From Phaeosaccion multiseriatum (Eukaryota > Ochrophyta, other classes), in NCBI GenBank assembly GCA_965112735.1, contig OZ218962.1, positions 434,001 to 498,000 of the forward strand: a DNA stretch of 64,000 nucleotides. The letters run 5' to 3'. Positions 11,574 to 22,667 of this stretch are shown piece by piece. The number at the start of each line of letters is the position of its first letter. The first letter of the stretch is position 1. Position numbers and translations under genes: made by a program. The notes beneath the pieces are model-generated. The model was not told the DNA's origin. It saw nothing but the letters and a program-made list of their open reading frames with translations, and ran no database searches.

Positions 11574-12210
11574 GCGGGCTTGTGTTCACGGATGGCAGCA
11601 GATGGACCTGCTGCAAAGGGAGCTGTCTGGCTTGAGCTTGCCTTGAGGGGGGTGGCGGTGGATGGCAGCAGAGGGACATGGTGCAAAGTGCAGCTGTGTG
11701 TCTTGAGCTTGAGCTCAGCTTGATGGACCTTGATGAAGGATGGCAGTGGATGGCCCGCGGGACCTCCTTCGCTGTCTTCATGTCGGTGATGGGTGGATGG
11801 AGATATGCCTTGAGGGATTGAGGCGCTGCGTCATGAGGGAGGGGCCTGGACTGAATGGACTGAATGGACTGAATGGTTGGGGCGGTGGTGTGGTTCGGGC
11901 CATGGATGGGTGGGTTGGTGTATATATCGCGCAGAGGGGCATTTACGATACTCGACCCCTGATGCGTTATACAATTTTACTTTTGGTATACAAAATTAAT
12001 TTGGAAAAAAATCGATGGCACACCCTCTGCACAGCAAATAGAGAGGGAAAAAAAGAAGTCGTGTTGCGAAGAGCAGGTTGTGTCGCATTATACAGTTCCT
12101 CTCTACGCGATACAGTTCCTCTCTGGACCACCAGCACGCACCAGCGAAGTGGTGTTGCTTTCGAGGGAAGCTCTCTCCCCCCCAAAAGCTCGGTACCTTC
12201 TTTAGGGACG
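11574..12210. other. spacer between CSN6 and NAE1
   Basis: 637 bp with no supported gene. It contains repeated GGATGGCAG phrases (11597, 11662, 11740), a threefold GACTGAATG run near 11850 and an AT-rich patch at 11965-12010. The promoter of NAE1 must lie here. Confidence 0.6.
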
Positions 12211-15200
12211 ATGGCCACGGACAACAAGTACGATCGGCAGCTGCGCCTATGGGGGGCAAGAGGGCAGGAGGCACTGATGAATGCACACATCTTGCTCATC
12301 AATGCAGGGGCGGCGGGCACAGAGACGCTCAAAAATTTGGTGAGCAGAAGAGGGCGGAGGGGGGGGAATGAGGGATCAATAATAATGAGGAGAGAGGGAG
12401 ACGAAGTTGTGGTGTGGGAGAGAGTGTAGGGATGTACTGGACTCGGTCTAGTCGGAGGAAGAGCAGTGGTTCTTTCGCGTTCTCGTGCTGCTTGTTGCTA
12501 TCATCCCCGGACATTTACCAAAGAGTTTGCTTTGCCGCGCAGCTTGCTGCTGCTGCTGCTAGACCACCTCTCTTGCTTCCCCTTGAACCACCCCTGTTGT
12601 ACTGATTCTTCTCTAATACCTCTACCTAACCGCTGCCATTCATGCCCTGCTGCCCTCCCCAGGTTCTGCCCGGAGTGGGCGAGTTCACTGTGCTGGACAA
12701 CGCCCTCACCACCGCTGCTGACTTGGGCAACAACTTCTTCGTCACCAGGGAGAGCGTGGGTGCGTTTGTGTGTGTGTGTATGTGTGTAGTCTCGCACGCC
12801 TGAGGGGGGGGGGGCGAGGGGCGAGGGGAGGGGGGGGGGCAAGCCCGACGGGAAGGACGAGGATACACACAACACACAGAGAGAGTCTCACCTCCACTCT
12901 ACTCCTCTCCCTCACCCCTGGCCATCATTCCCTCTCTCTCTCTCTTCTCTCTCTCGCGTGTGTGGCCCGTACAGGCCTGTCCAGAGCTGAGGAAACGTGC
13001 AAGCTCCTCTGTGAGATGAACCCAGACGTGAAGGGGCACTCACGAGTGGGCGACGCGGCAGACCTGCTGGTCTCCGAGCCGGCATTCTTCACCGGCTTTA
13101 CACTCATCGTGGCGTCACAGATGGCGGTGGGCAGTCTGCAGGAGCTCGGCAGGCAGTGCTGGGCCAACAACGTGCCCCTGTTGGTGGTACGGAGCTTCGG
13201 CCTGTTGGGGGTGGTGCGGCTGCAGCTCCGGGAGCACGAGGTTGTGGACACGAAGCCCGACAACGACAGACAGGTGAGGAGGGGGCAGGGGCAGAGGGAG
13301 GGGGGAGGGGAAGGGGAGGGGAAGGAGGGAGTGTCGTGGGCGCGGAGAGTAAAATCCCCCCCGCTCCTTCCTCGTGGGGAGGGGGGGGGCGTTCAAAATG
13401 TCTGAGGCCGAAGCTTCCCCCACCACCTGTGTGCGTGCGTGCATGTGTGTGTGCGTATGTATGTGTGTGCGTGTGTGTATGTGTGTGTGTGTGTGTGCGT
13501 GTGTGTTTGTATGTGTGTGTATGTGTGTGCGTGTGTTTGCCAACTCACTGCCCATTGCCCTCCCTCCCCACTCCCAGGACCTCCGCATATCGCGGCCCTG
13601 GCCCGAGCTGCAACAGCTCTGTACCGGATGCGACCTCAGCCAGCTCGACGGCAAGGACCACGCACATACGCCATTTGTGATTCTGCTCCAGCAGGCGTTA
13701 CAGAACTGGATGGCACTGAACGGCGGCGCTGCCCCGCAGACCTTTGCGGACAAGCAGCGCTTCAAGGACAGTGTCAAGGCCATGGCCAGGGACTACGACG
13801 ATGAGGTACGTGTGTTGGTGATGCAGCAGTATGTGTGTGTATGTGTGTGTGTGTGGGAGGGTGGGTACGTGTTTATGCACCGCTCCTCCCTCATTCTGCG
13901 CGACACTCCCCCCCCCCCTGCCCCAAGCAGCTGAACTTCCAGGAGGCCTACGACAACGCCTACAAGGCCTACGCACCTCCCTGCCTTCCCTCCGAAGTAA
14001 CGGAGGTGCTGCAGGACGACAAAACCACAAACCTCTCCAAAGACGCCTCCCACTTCCGAGTAAGTCAACAAACCAACAAATGGCACGCGCCATACCAATT
14101 GCAATGCCATTCGAACGCAACCCTCTCACCCCACCTCTCCACACCACTCACTGCGTGCCATCCCCTGCCATCCCAATCCCCTCTTACCTGCGCTATTTGT
14201 GTGTACTTCTCTTGTTGCCTGGCCTTGCCCACGGCCCTGCCCCCCCCCTCCACTGCCATGCCCTGCCATCCTCTGCCATCCTCTACCATCCACTGCCGTC
14301 CACTGCCACCACCCCTGTGTGACGGAGCACAGATCCTGGCACGAGCAGTGTCAGACTTTATGGCAGACCAATCTCCTCTGACGGGCGGAGGGGGCCTGCC
14401 TCCCCTGGCGGGAGATATACCTGACATGACCTCGGACACCGACCGTTTCATAGCGTTACAGAAGGTGTATCAGGCCAAAGCGGAGAGGGACAGAGAGGCC
14501 ATCAAGGGCAAGGTCAGACTGCTGCTCGAGAGGTCAGTGGAGGAGGGGAGGGGGCGATGGAGGGGAGGAGGGGAGGGAGGGAGGGATGGAGGGGAGGGGG
14601 GAGGGAGGCAGGAACGGAGGAAAGGGAGGGGGGAAAGGCGGGAGGACGGGAGGAGGTGGGGAGGGAGGGGAGGGGGGGGGAGACGGGAGGTAGGGAGGGG
14701 GGGAGGGCGAGGGGTTGGGAGGGAGGGAGGGAAGGGGGGGGGTGGGAGGTAGGTAGGGAGGGAGGGAGGTCGGCAGGCAGAGCAGTCCCTCCTCTCGGCT
14801 TGGCAAGTCCCTACGAGTGGACACACAGAGAGAGAGAGAGAGAGAGAAGAGAGCTTTGAGCTATCATCGCTTGGCCCTTCTCATCTGTCGTGCAGCAGCA
14901 GTAGCAGTTGGTGATACAGCAGCAGCAGTAGCAGCAGCAGTAGCATCACCGTGTTCCAACACCCGCCCCTCGGACACTATGGCCTCCACTTAATGTCCCC
15001 CCTGCTTTCTCTCCCTCCCTCCCTCCCTCCCTTCCTTCCTTCCTTCCTTCCTTCCTTCCTTGCTTTCTCCCTTCCTCCCCCCCCCTGCTCTCCTCCTCCT
15101 CCTCCTCCTCCTCCTCCTCCTCCTCCTCCTCCTCCTCCTCCTCCTTCTCCTCCTCCTCCTTCTCCTCCTCCTCCTCCTCCTCCTCCTCCTCCTCCTCCTC

Positions 15201-16992
15201 CTCCTCCTCTTCCTGCTGCTGCTGCTCCGTACCACCAACTGTGATGCTGCTGTATCACCAACTCTCCAGCCTTGACCGCCCCGCCGACTCCATCCCCGCG
15301 GAGGATGTGGAGCACTTCTGCCGCAATGTGCAGAGCCTCGCCTTTGTGCACACAAGGCCTCTTGCAGAGGAGAGCAGCGCCCCAAACAGAGAAGAGATAC
15401 TGAGCGCTCTCGAGGACCCCTTCGATGTACGTAACGTTACGAGAGATTACGTAGTAGTGTCGTCATTGGATACACCCATGGATCCACACGCTCTTCCCTC
15501 TCTCTCTGTTTCTCCTTCTCTTTCCTTCTCTCTTTCTCTCCTCTCTCTCTTCCTCTCTTTCTCCTTTTCTCTCTTCCTCTCCTTCTCTCTCTTGCTTGCC
15601 CATTGTCCTATCCCCACAGTTGAATGTGTGTGTGTGTTGCTCTGCTTCTGACCCACTCGACTCGTTTCCTTCCATATACCTCTGCATGTACACACACGTG
15701 CAGCCCCCAGAACAAACGCCCGCAGTGTGGTACCTCGCTCTCAGAGGGGTCGACCGCTTCGAAGCCAAGCACGGGTGAGAGTGAGAGGGGATGGTAGCGG
15801 ATGGGGAGAGGAGAGGAGGGGAGGGGGTAAGATGAGTGGGGAGAAGAGAGGAGGGGAGAGAGCATGTGAAAGAGGGGGGCATAGAAGGATGGATCGCACT
15901 GAGGGGTGGCAAAGAAAAGAGGAGAGGAGAGAGGAGGGGGATAGAGTATGTTCAGTGGTGGGAGAAAAGAGGAGAGAAGCGAAGAGGGACCAGAAAGAGG
16001 ATGGGATGGGAGAAGAGGAGAGAAGGGACAGGCGGGAAAGCACTCCTCGTGAGAAGATGAACTAGTTTTAGTTTACAGACGGCCCTAACATTAGTCTCTC
16101 TTTGTGCTCTCTAGTCTCTCATCTTCTACCTCTCTGTGTCCATGTCTCCCTCCCAACGCTCTCCTCCCTCTCCCTCTTTCCTTCTCTCTGCCTTCCTCTC
16201 TGGCTCCCCCTCTTTCCCTCCCTCGCCCCCCTCTCTCACTCTCTGTCTGCCCAACGACACCTAAACTCACCCCCCAGACGCCTGCCTGGAGAGGAGGACT
16301 CAACCGTAACGGCAGACGGAATGAATCTGTGGTCCGAGATCCGAGCCTTCCTCAAAGACGCGGACATCCAAACAGACGCCCTGACGTGAGTGAGCGAGGG
16401 GGGCCCCCGATCACATGTTGTTGGGCCTCCTCTCCCTCCTTCCCTCCGTTCCTGCCTTCATCCCTCCCTCCCTACCTCCGCCCTCTCTCCCTCTCTCCCG
16501 CCCTCACTGCCTGCCTGCCTGCCTGCCGGCCTGCCTGCCTCCCTCCCTCCCTCCCCCCTCCGTCCCTCCCTCCGTCTCTCTCTCGGCATGATGCTCAAAC
16601 AAAAAGCGTTTTTTTTTTTGTTCTCTCTGTCAGCTTCAGTCGCTACGATGCTGCACCTTTTCCCCCCACATCCCACCCCTCATCTCTTCCCCACCCTGCC
16701 CCACAGTATCTCCTTCCCACCCTCTCCCTCACCGCCTCTGCCCCCCCCTCTAACCGTTCCAACCCTTGTTCGTCCCCTTGGGTCTCGTTACCTATTGCTT
16801 GTATCCGACAGCAAGAAGCATGCCCTGGAGCTGACGCGCTACGGAGGAGTGGAGCTGCACACCATTGCTTCTGTGGTGGGGGGCATCGCTTCGCAGGAGG
16901 CCGTGAAGGTCATCACGAAGCAATACATGCCCATCAACAACACCGTGGTCTTCAACGGCATTGCAGGCGTCGTCAGCGCCATGGAGCTGTAG
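12211..16992 (+). CDS. NAE1: NEDD8-activating enzyme E1 regulatory subunit
   Basis: Ten exons: 12211-12339, 12663-12759, 12975-13273, 13578-13805, 13931-14059, 14333-14532, 15270-15426, 15704-15774, 16278-16385 and 16812-16992. They give exactly 533 codons (532 residues), the usual length of the family. Diagnostic stretches are [19 protein letters not shown], the Rossmann segment [37 protein letters not shown], and the C-terminal [18 protein letters not shown]. As in other NAE1/AXR1/ULA1 proteins no catalytic Cys domain is apparent. It pairs with UBA3 to activate NEDD8 for cullin modification. Intron 6 (14533-15269) carries a purine-rich block, a (CCT)n block and three copies of the dispersed TTGGTGATAC element; one copy ends seven bases before the acceptor AG. 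Confidence 0.94.
14534..14775 (+). repeat. GGGAGG-type purine tract in NAE1 intron 6
   Basis: About 240 bp of G/A-rich sequence immediately after the donor. It is complementary in composition to the pyrimidine tract that precedes the acceptor of the same intron. Confidence 0.85.
14908..14920 (+). repeat. dispersed element, exact core copy
   Basis: TTGGTGATACAGC flanked by CAG triplets, in NAE1 intron 6. Confidence 0.85.
15000..15215 (+). repeat. (CCTT)n and (CCT)n pyrimidine tract in NAE1 intron 6
   Basis: CCCT/CCTT units to ~15062, then about 120 bp of almost pure CCT from 15092. It serves as the pyrimidine-rich side of the intron. Confidence 0.9.
15249..15261 (-). repeat. dispersed element, exact core copy
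   Basis: GCTGTATCACCAA on the plus strand, running into the acceptor ACTCTCCAG of NAE1 exon 7. A degenerate copy (GTACCACCAACTG) lies just upstream at 15229. Confidence 0.85.
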
Positions 16993-17510
16993 TTTCGTGT
17001 TGCTGTGCTCTCCTGTCTGTGGTGTTGTGAAGGTGTGGCTATGTGGCTGTGCTCTCTCTGTAGTTGTGTAGCACTGCCCTCTTTCTGCGTTTCTGTGTGT
17101 TGAGTTGGGAGCTCATTTGGAAGGGCTCTTGCCTAGTTGGGTCGGCTCTGCAGTGCTTATGTAGATCAGAGGAGCTGGAGCAGCAGCAGCAGCGGCGGCG
17201 GCTGCAGGAGGAGGAGCTCTGCTGGTTGTGGAGAAGCGTCGAACGCCTAGCCAATTGCTTAGGGCCGGGCCCGCTACGATTTGAAGTCGTAGTGCGAGCC
17301 TATAGCCCCTCGGCAGCCCCTCCAGCCCATGGCTTTTGTATCTACAATTAATTCAACCCATAGCTGTCTACAATTAATTTAAACATCCTTTGCGCCATTA
17401 GTTAAACAATACTTTTGCGCTTATAAGTTTAGACAATAATGTTTCCTCACCCCCCATGTGTTCTCGTGTCCTCGCGTGCCTCTCTTTCCAATCCTTTGCG
17501 GTGTAAGTTA
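16993..17510. other. spacer between convergent NAE1 and KH gene
   Basis: No gene. Bases 17180-17247 (GCAGCAG..., then GGAGGAGGAGCTCTGCTGGT) closely resemble 19545-19613 beside the broken KH copy, so the duplicated unit reaches into this spacer. AT-rich from 17340 to 17430. Confidence 0.65.
17180..17247. repeat. duplicated block, copy 1
   Basis: The phrase GGAGCTCTGCTGGTTGTGGA and its flanks match 19545-19613 (GGAGCTCCGCTGGTTGTGGA) with few differences. Confidence 0.75.
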
Positions 17511-18752
17511 TTAAACAACACTTTTCTTATGTCCCCTGTGTCCTCGCAGTCCCCTCTTCCTATCATTCGCTTGCATCGAGACCTTGATAATATCCTCGCT
17601 CTCCTTCTTCATTGCCTTGGTCAGCTTCTGCTTGTTCTTCTTCTCCTGTGCGGCTCCGATCAAGGCCGAAAGTGTGACGGTATCGGATGGGGAAGGAGCC
17701 GTCCCGGGGGTGACCCAGTCAACCGTACCTTCGATGCTTTCAAGTGCGTAGAGGCTGGCGGCGTGCTCGCATTGGGCTTTGGAGCCCAACGACACAAGCC
17801 ACATCGATCCGAGCAAACTGTGCACGTAAAGCGCCGCCCCACTCTTGTCGGTCAGCTCGGTGCAGCGGCGCATCAACTCTGCGGCGAAGTCGTCGCAGCG
17901 ATGAAACTCCATCACCTCGTCGTTCGGCAGTTTCGTCGTCCAATGAGCTCTCGTTCCTGCTCCGGCGACAGGGACGCGAGCCTTGTTCACAAGCCTTCGG
18001 AGTGTGGCCTCGGCAAAGGCTTTGTCGACCAATTTGATGCTCTGCAGTTTCGCTCGAAACGCCATCACTGCGGCAGCCACGGAAGCTCTCCCGCCGAAGA
18101 ATTCAAAAATGAAGACCGTATCGTCGGTATAACTCGTAGCACGATTGATTTTAACGTTGTGCTTCACCTCGAGTTCCTTTATATAGTGTCCGTTGGTGCC
18201 GATCAAGCGATTCCCTCGGCTGTGGTCACACTGAATATCGTCCTTGGGCGTCTTGTCAATCAACCCCTTGGGGAGTATCGACTCCTGGCTCTGGATTGTC
18301 CTTCTCTTCTGCTCCTGCGCGTACGTCTCCTGCTTCTTCTTCTTCGTCTTCTTGTCGCTCGTCGTCGCACTCGTTGTTGGTGGTATCGGATTGGGCTTGG
18401 ACTTCAAATTCTTGTTGCGCACCCCCGACTTGCTGAGCTTCGTGACGCGATTCAAGCCGAAGCCAGTTCCAGGAGCAGCACCCTCTGACTGGCCAATTGA
18501 AGTAGTAGGAGTGGCATGCACAACAGGCTCCTCCTGAGAAGAGGGGGTGCCCTCCGAGCAAGAAGAAGAAGAAGAAGAAGAAGAAGAAGAAGAAGAAGAA
18601 GGAGGAGGAGGAGCTGCACACAACACGCGCTCCTGTTCATTGGGGGGTTCGGGGCGTTCATTCATCGTCTTCGACTTCTTATGGTGCCTCGGCTTGTTTC
18701 GCTTCTGTCGTCGGCTCCTCGCACGGCCCCCTGCTGCGCCACTCTTCGCCAT
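17511..18752 (-). CDS. KH-domain RNA-binding protein
   Basis: Single exon, 413 residues, ATG at 18752. The N-terminus is basic (RSRRQKRNKPRHHKKSK), followed by a 13-Ser run coded by a short (TTC)n tract. One KH domain spans residues ~173-240, with the invariant loop visible as RLIGTNGHYIKELE (GTNG at 185-188). The segment after it (LPNDEVMEFHRCDDFAAELM and ALYVHSLLGSMWLVSLG) is not a domain I recognise. The C-terminus is Lys/Arg-rich and could be a nuclear or nucleolar signal. A 465-bp core of this gene is duplicated at 20.5-21.0 kb in a disabled copy. The KH call is firm; the target RNA is unknown. Confidence 0.82.
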   Translation of the reverse strand: MAKSGAAGGRARSRRQKRNKPRHHKKSKTMNERPEPPNEQERVLCAAPPPPSSSSSSSSSSSSSCSEGTPSSQEEPVVHATPTTSIGQSEGAAPGTGFGLNRVTKLSKSGVRNKNLKSKPNPIPPTTSATTSDKKTKKKKQETYAQEQKRRTIQSQESILPKGLIDKTPKDDIQCDHSRGNRLIGTNGHYIKELEVKHNVKINRATSYTDDTVFIFEFFGGRASVAAAVMAFRAKLQSIKLVDKAFAEATLRRLVNKARVPVAGAGTRAHWTTKLPNDEVMEFHRCDDFAAELMRRCTELTDKSGAALYVHSLLGSMWLVSLGSKAQCEHAASLYALESIEGTVDWVTPGTAPSPSDTVTLSALIGAAQEKKNKQKLTKAMKKESEDIIKVSMQANDRKRGLRGHRGHKKSVV

Positions 18753-19480
18753 GGTATCTCTTGTTTCCTTCCTCGACCTGGGGGACTTGCTTGAAGTGGA
18801 CTAGAGTGGGTGGGGAAGGAAGGGAATGGGCAGAAAAGGAGGGCGTTAAGTGATGCGGTTCATGCTGTACCGGCCGTCGAGCAGCTGCTCGAGCTGCCAA
18901 GAAGCAAATGAGAGAGCCGCGCGGCGTCAGCAGCCAGAGGCAGAGGGGGTGAAGAGAGGAGCTCAACAGCAAGTTAGGGGCTGAATGAGGGGCAGGGAGG
19001 AAGACAGAATTATGGCGTTATTAGAGACAGGGAAGCTCTAGTCTAAAGGTTCTAGGCACTAGTCTAGCGAGAGGGACGGAAAAAGAGAGAAAGATAAGGC
19101 AGAGGCTGGTTGCATGCGGAGAAAGATCAGAGTGAGTGGGCATTGGGTTGGCTGATTGCAGGCCCTGTCTAAGTCGCAGAGGCTCGCTCTATACAGAGCT
19201 ATGCTCACTTCTTTCCTTCGACGAGGTGGCTCTCAGATGATAATTGCTTTTGTACACTGCTTTCGCCTATTGCTACAGTGAATGATATCCCCGTGTCCGC
19301 TGTCCCCCGTTGGCTCCAATGATGTAGGTCTTACCTCAAGTCTTTGAGTTTGGTGAAAATGGATTTGATTGGAGTGGAAAAATCACGAAAGTCCCCGGTG
19401 GGTACTTGCCTACTTAGAGTAAAGCAGGGCTTTATCAGTTTCAATTTCAGCTCCAAATTTGGATTTCGATTCTATCCGAT
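18753..19480. other. spacer upstream of the KH gene
   Basis: No coding potential that I can support. It presumably contains the promoter of the KH gene. GTCTAAAGGTTCTAGGCACTAGTCTA near 19032-19057 holds two imperfect CTAGTCTA phrases. Confidence 0.5.
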
Positions 19481-19484
19481 CGCC

Positions 19485-19530
19485 GGGCTGGACGAAGGCC
19501 GGGAGCGTTAGCAACACCAACAACAGCAGC
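19485..19530. repeat. duplicated block shared with 21821-21870
   Basis: GGGCTGGACGAAGGCCGGGA, then TTAGCAACACCAACAACAGC, matches 21821-21870 with a few substitutions. Confidence 0.7.
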
Positions 19531-19614
19531 AGCAACAGTAGCGGCGGTGGCAGCGGCGGCAGGAGGAGGAGGAGGAGGAGCTCCGCTGGTTGTGGAGAAG
19601 CGTCGAAGGCCTTG

Positions 19615-21240
19615 CCCTCGCTCTCCTTCCTCTGCCCGCCCTCCATCGCCTTGGGTCAGCTTCTGCTTCTTCTTCTTCTTCTTCTTCTTCTTCTTCTTCT
19701 TCTTCTTCTTCTTCTTCTTCTTCTTCTTCTTCTTCTTCTTCTTCTTCTTCTTCTTCTTCTTCTTCTTCTTCTTCTTCTTCTTCTTCTTCTTCTTCTTCTT
19801 CTTCTTCTTCTTCTTCTTCTTCTTCTTCTTCTTCTTCTTCTTCTTCTTCTTCTTCTTCTTCTTCTTCTTCTTCTTCTTCTTCTTCTTCTTCTTCTTCTTC
19901 TTCTTCTTCTTCTTCTTCTTCTTCTTCTTCTTCTTCTTCTTCTTCTTCTTCTTCTTCTTCTTCTTCTTCTTCTTCTTCTTCTTCTTCTTCTTCTTCTTCT
20001 TCTTCTTCTTCTTCTTCTTCTTCTTCTTCTTCTTCTTCTTCTTCTTCTTCTTCTTCTTCTTCTTCTTCTTCTTCTTCTTCTTCTTCTTCTTCTTCTTCTT
20101 CTTCTTCTTCTTCTTCTTCTTCTTCTTCTTCTTCTTCTTCTTCTTCTTCTTCTTCTTCTTCTTCTTCTTCTTCTTCTTCTTCTTCTTCTTCTTCTTCTTC
20201 TTCTTCTTCTTCTTCTTCTTCTTCTTCTTCTTCTTCTTCTTCTTCTTCTTCTTCTTCTTCTTCTTCTTCTTCTTCTTCTTCTTCTTCTTCTTCTTCTTCT
20301 TCTTCTTCTTCTTCTTCTTCTTCTTCTTCTTCTTCTTCTTCTTCTTCTTCTTCTTCTTCTTCTTCTTCTTCTTCTTCTTCTTCTTCTTCTTCTTCTTCTT
20401 CTTCTTCTTCTTCTTCTTCTTCTTCTTCTTCTTCTTCTTCTTCTTCTTCTTCTTCTTCTTCTTCTTCTTCTTCTTCTTCTTCTTCTTCTTCTTCTTCTTC
20501 TTCTTCTTCGTCTTCTTCTCCTGTGCGGCTCCGATCAAGGCCGAAAGTGTGACAGTATCGGATGGGGAAGGAGCCGTCCCGGGGGGGACCCAGTCAACCG
20601 TACCTTCGATGCTTTCAAGTGCGTAGAGGCTGGCGGCGTGCTCGCATTGGGCTTTGGAGCCCAACGACACAAGCCACATCGATCCGAGCAAACTGTGCAC
20701 GTAAAGCGCCGCCCCACTCTTGTCGGTCAGCTCGGTGCAGCGGCGCATCAACTCTGCGGCGAAGTCGTCGCAGCGATGAAACTCCATCACCTCGTCGTTC
20801 GGCAGTTTCGTCGTCCAATGAGCTCTCGTTCCTGCTCCGGCGGCAGGGACGCGAGCCTTGTTCACAAGCCCTCGGAGTGTGGCCTCGGCAAAGGCTTTGT
20901 CGACCAATTTGATGCTCTGCAGTTTCGCTCGAAACGCCGTCGCTGCCGCAGCCACGGAAGCTCTCCCGCCGAAGAATTCAAACATGAAGACCGTTTCGCC
21001 ACTAACACGAATGATTCAAGCCTCGTGCTTCACCTCGAGTTCTTTCAAATAGTGTCCATTGGTGCCGATCAAGTTGCGCCCCCGGCTGCAGTCACACTGA
21101 ATCACGACCTTGGGCGTCTTGTCAATGAACAACTTGGGGGGTATCGTCCCCCGGCGCTCAAATGTTCCTTCTCTCCTGCTCCTGCGCGTACGTCTCCTGC
21201 TGCTGCTTCTTCTTCGTCTTCCTTCAGTTTCAATATCCTA
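19615..21240 (-). pseudogene. disabled copy of the KH-domain gene interrupted by a GAA expansion
   Basis: Bases 20515-21000 match 17640-18115 of the intact KH gene with few changes, and similarity continues more weakly to ~21230. Reading the minus strand, the part corresponding to the KH domain has an early TGA after ERRNI, a one-base shift before the FIDKTPK segment, and a second TGA after ELEVKHEA. There the open protein would continue as IIRVSGETVFMFEFFGG. The downstream frame then runs into a (GAA)n tract of about 281 units at the point where the intact gene has only a short Lys-rich AQEKKNKQKL segment. The upstream Ser-rich start is not found. These lesions argue for a pseudogene; a transcribed, truncated product starting at the ATG near 20985 cannot be excluded. 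Confidence 0.8.
19666..20509. repeat. massive GAA.TTC triplet expansion
   Basis: Uninterrupted CTT on the plus strand for ~844 bp (~281 units), followed by CGTCTTCTTCTCC. The intact paralogue has TTCTGCTTGTTCTTCTTCTC at the same place, so the tract grew from that short seed. It could form triplex DNA. Confidence 0.97.
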
Positions 21241-21855
21241 TCCCATATCAATATCCCATTTATGGTGTTCGGTATTGATAAATCTCCTAGAAATACCTTT
21301 TGCTGGAAGGCCGTGGGTCAGGTCAGCCAAGGCAGCCACTGCCCCCCCCCCCCTGGCGCCCCCGCCACGCGTGCCCTCCACCACCATCACCACCTCCCCT
21401 GCAGTCGTAGCTCCTCCATCCCTCCACCTCCTGCGTGATTGCGTACGTTGCGTGCGTGCGTGCACTAGTGCCTGCGTTCTTCCACTCTGCCAAGGGGCCT
21501 AATGATGTACATGATTAGCCCCCCTTGACTCTGCCCAAACCGTGTCAATCACCAGAGGTAGGGGAGGCAGGCAGCGCCCACCCATCGCTGTCCTCCGAGA
21601 CCGTCTTCCACTCCTCTCCCCCTTCCATGAAAGCTGCTCCACTCCACGGGCTTGTTGGGATGGCTGGTCTGGAGGGTGTCGGTCGATGGAGGGCTGACGT
21701 TGGCCTGGGTGGTCGTTGGGTAGTCAGTCAATGGCTGCTGCCACCTCCCCCCCTGTGGCACAGGATTCACCCCGTCCCACTTCCTACCCACTTCCTACTG
21801 AGCAGTAGACACCACTAGACGGGCTGGACAAAGATCGGGAGCCCTAGCAACACCA

Positions 21856-21890
<35 letters not shown>

Positions 21891-22355
21891 CGATTCATCC
21901 TAAGGCCAATCGAAGCGCATCGTATGGCTCGGGTTTGCCTGTGCCTAGCGTCGCCTTGGCAGCTGCCGGCGACGGCCCGGCGAGGCTCCTGAGGCTCCTT
22001 TTGTCCAAAGATAGCACATACACACACAGTCGCCAGCCGCCAGTCATGCGCAGGCCACCAAGCAGGCCGGCCGGCAGGCAGGCAGACAGGTAGTAGGCAC
22101 CCGAGCAGGCTCCCAGTGAAGTGCACACACACACAGGGGAGGGAGGAAGGCGAGGAGCAAATACCCTGGCACTGTGCTGCGAGGGAGTGCAGCTATCCGA
22201 GACGCGAGCCGCCCATCCCCCCATTGTCGCCGTGGCTCCTCCTCCCACCCTTATCCCACTTGCTGTCCTCTTCCCACCGCTGTGTTTGCTTGCTGCCCTC
22301 TTGCTACTCCTGTGTCTCCTTGCTGTCCTATTCCCCCCGTTTCTTCCGCAGCTGT
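21241..22355. other. spacer with duplicated fragment
   Basis: About 1.1 kb without a supported gene. Bases 21821-21870 repeat the 19485-19530 block, followed by a (CAG)n run to 21888. The intervals 21240-21480 and 22100-22350 are simple-sequence rich. Confidence 0.55.
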
Positions 22356-22623
22356 CTATGACAACACCACGCCCTCTTCTCCCCCCACAACGCCGCTCCC
22401 CTGGGTCGTCGCTTCCACCCCGGGGCCCGTCACTGGAGCGTCGACGTCACCCCTCGGACAGGGGTTGATGAGTTCAGGGGGAAAGTCGGGATAGTTGGAG
22501 AGATACATGGATGCGCCGCGAGGGGTAAAACAGCTCCGGCAGTTCCGCAGTTGGAAGACGTGGCAGTGGCTGGAGGTATAAAGGCAGGCAGGTTATGACG
22601 TGTTATGACGTGGAGAGAGAAAG

Positions 22624-22667
<44 letters not shown>

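Noticed and set aside
11740-12429. Open frame running through the NAE1 start from 11740
   Set aside because: The NAE1 family begins near [12 protein letters not shown]; the ATG at 12211 gives the usual start, and the upstream part is low-quality spacer with repeats.
19459-21438. Long open frames giving poly-Leu, poly-Phe, poly-Ser or poly-Lys proteins
   Set aside because: They are translations of the pure CTT/GAA tract; no start context, domain or splice support. The region is treated as a repeat inside a pseudogene.
22330-22495. Plus-strand frame AVYDNTTPSSPPTTPLPW preceded by a CCGCAG acceptor
   Set aside because: The same DNA reads on the minus strand as the last exon of the Cys-rich protein, with exact phase closure and extra Cys residues, which is better supported.
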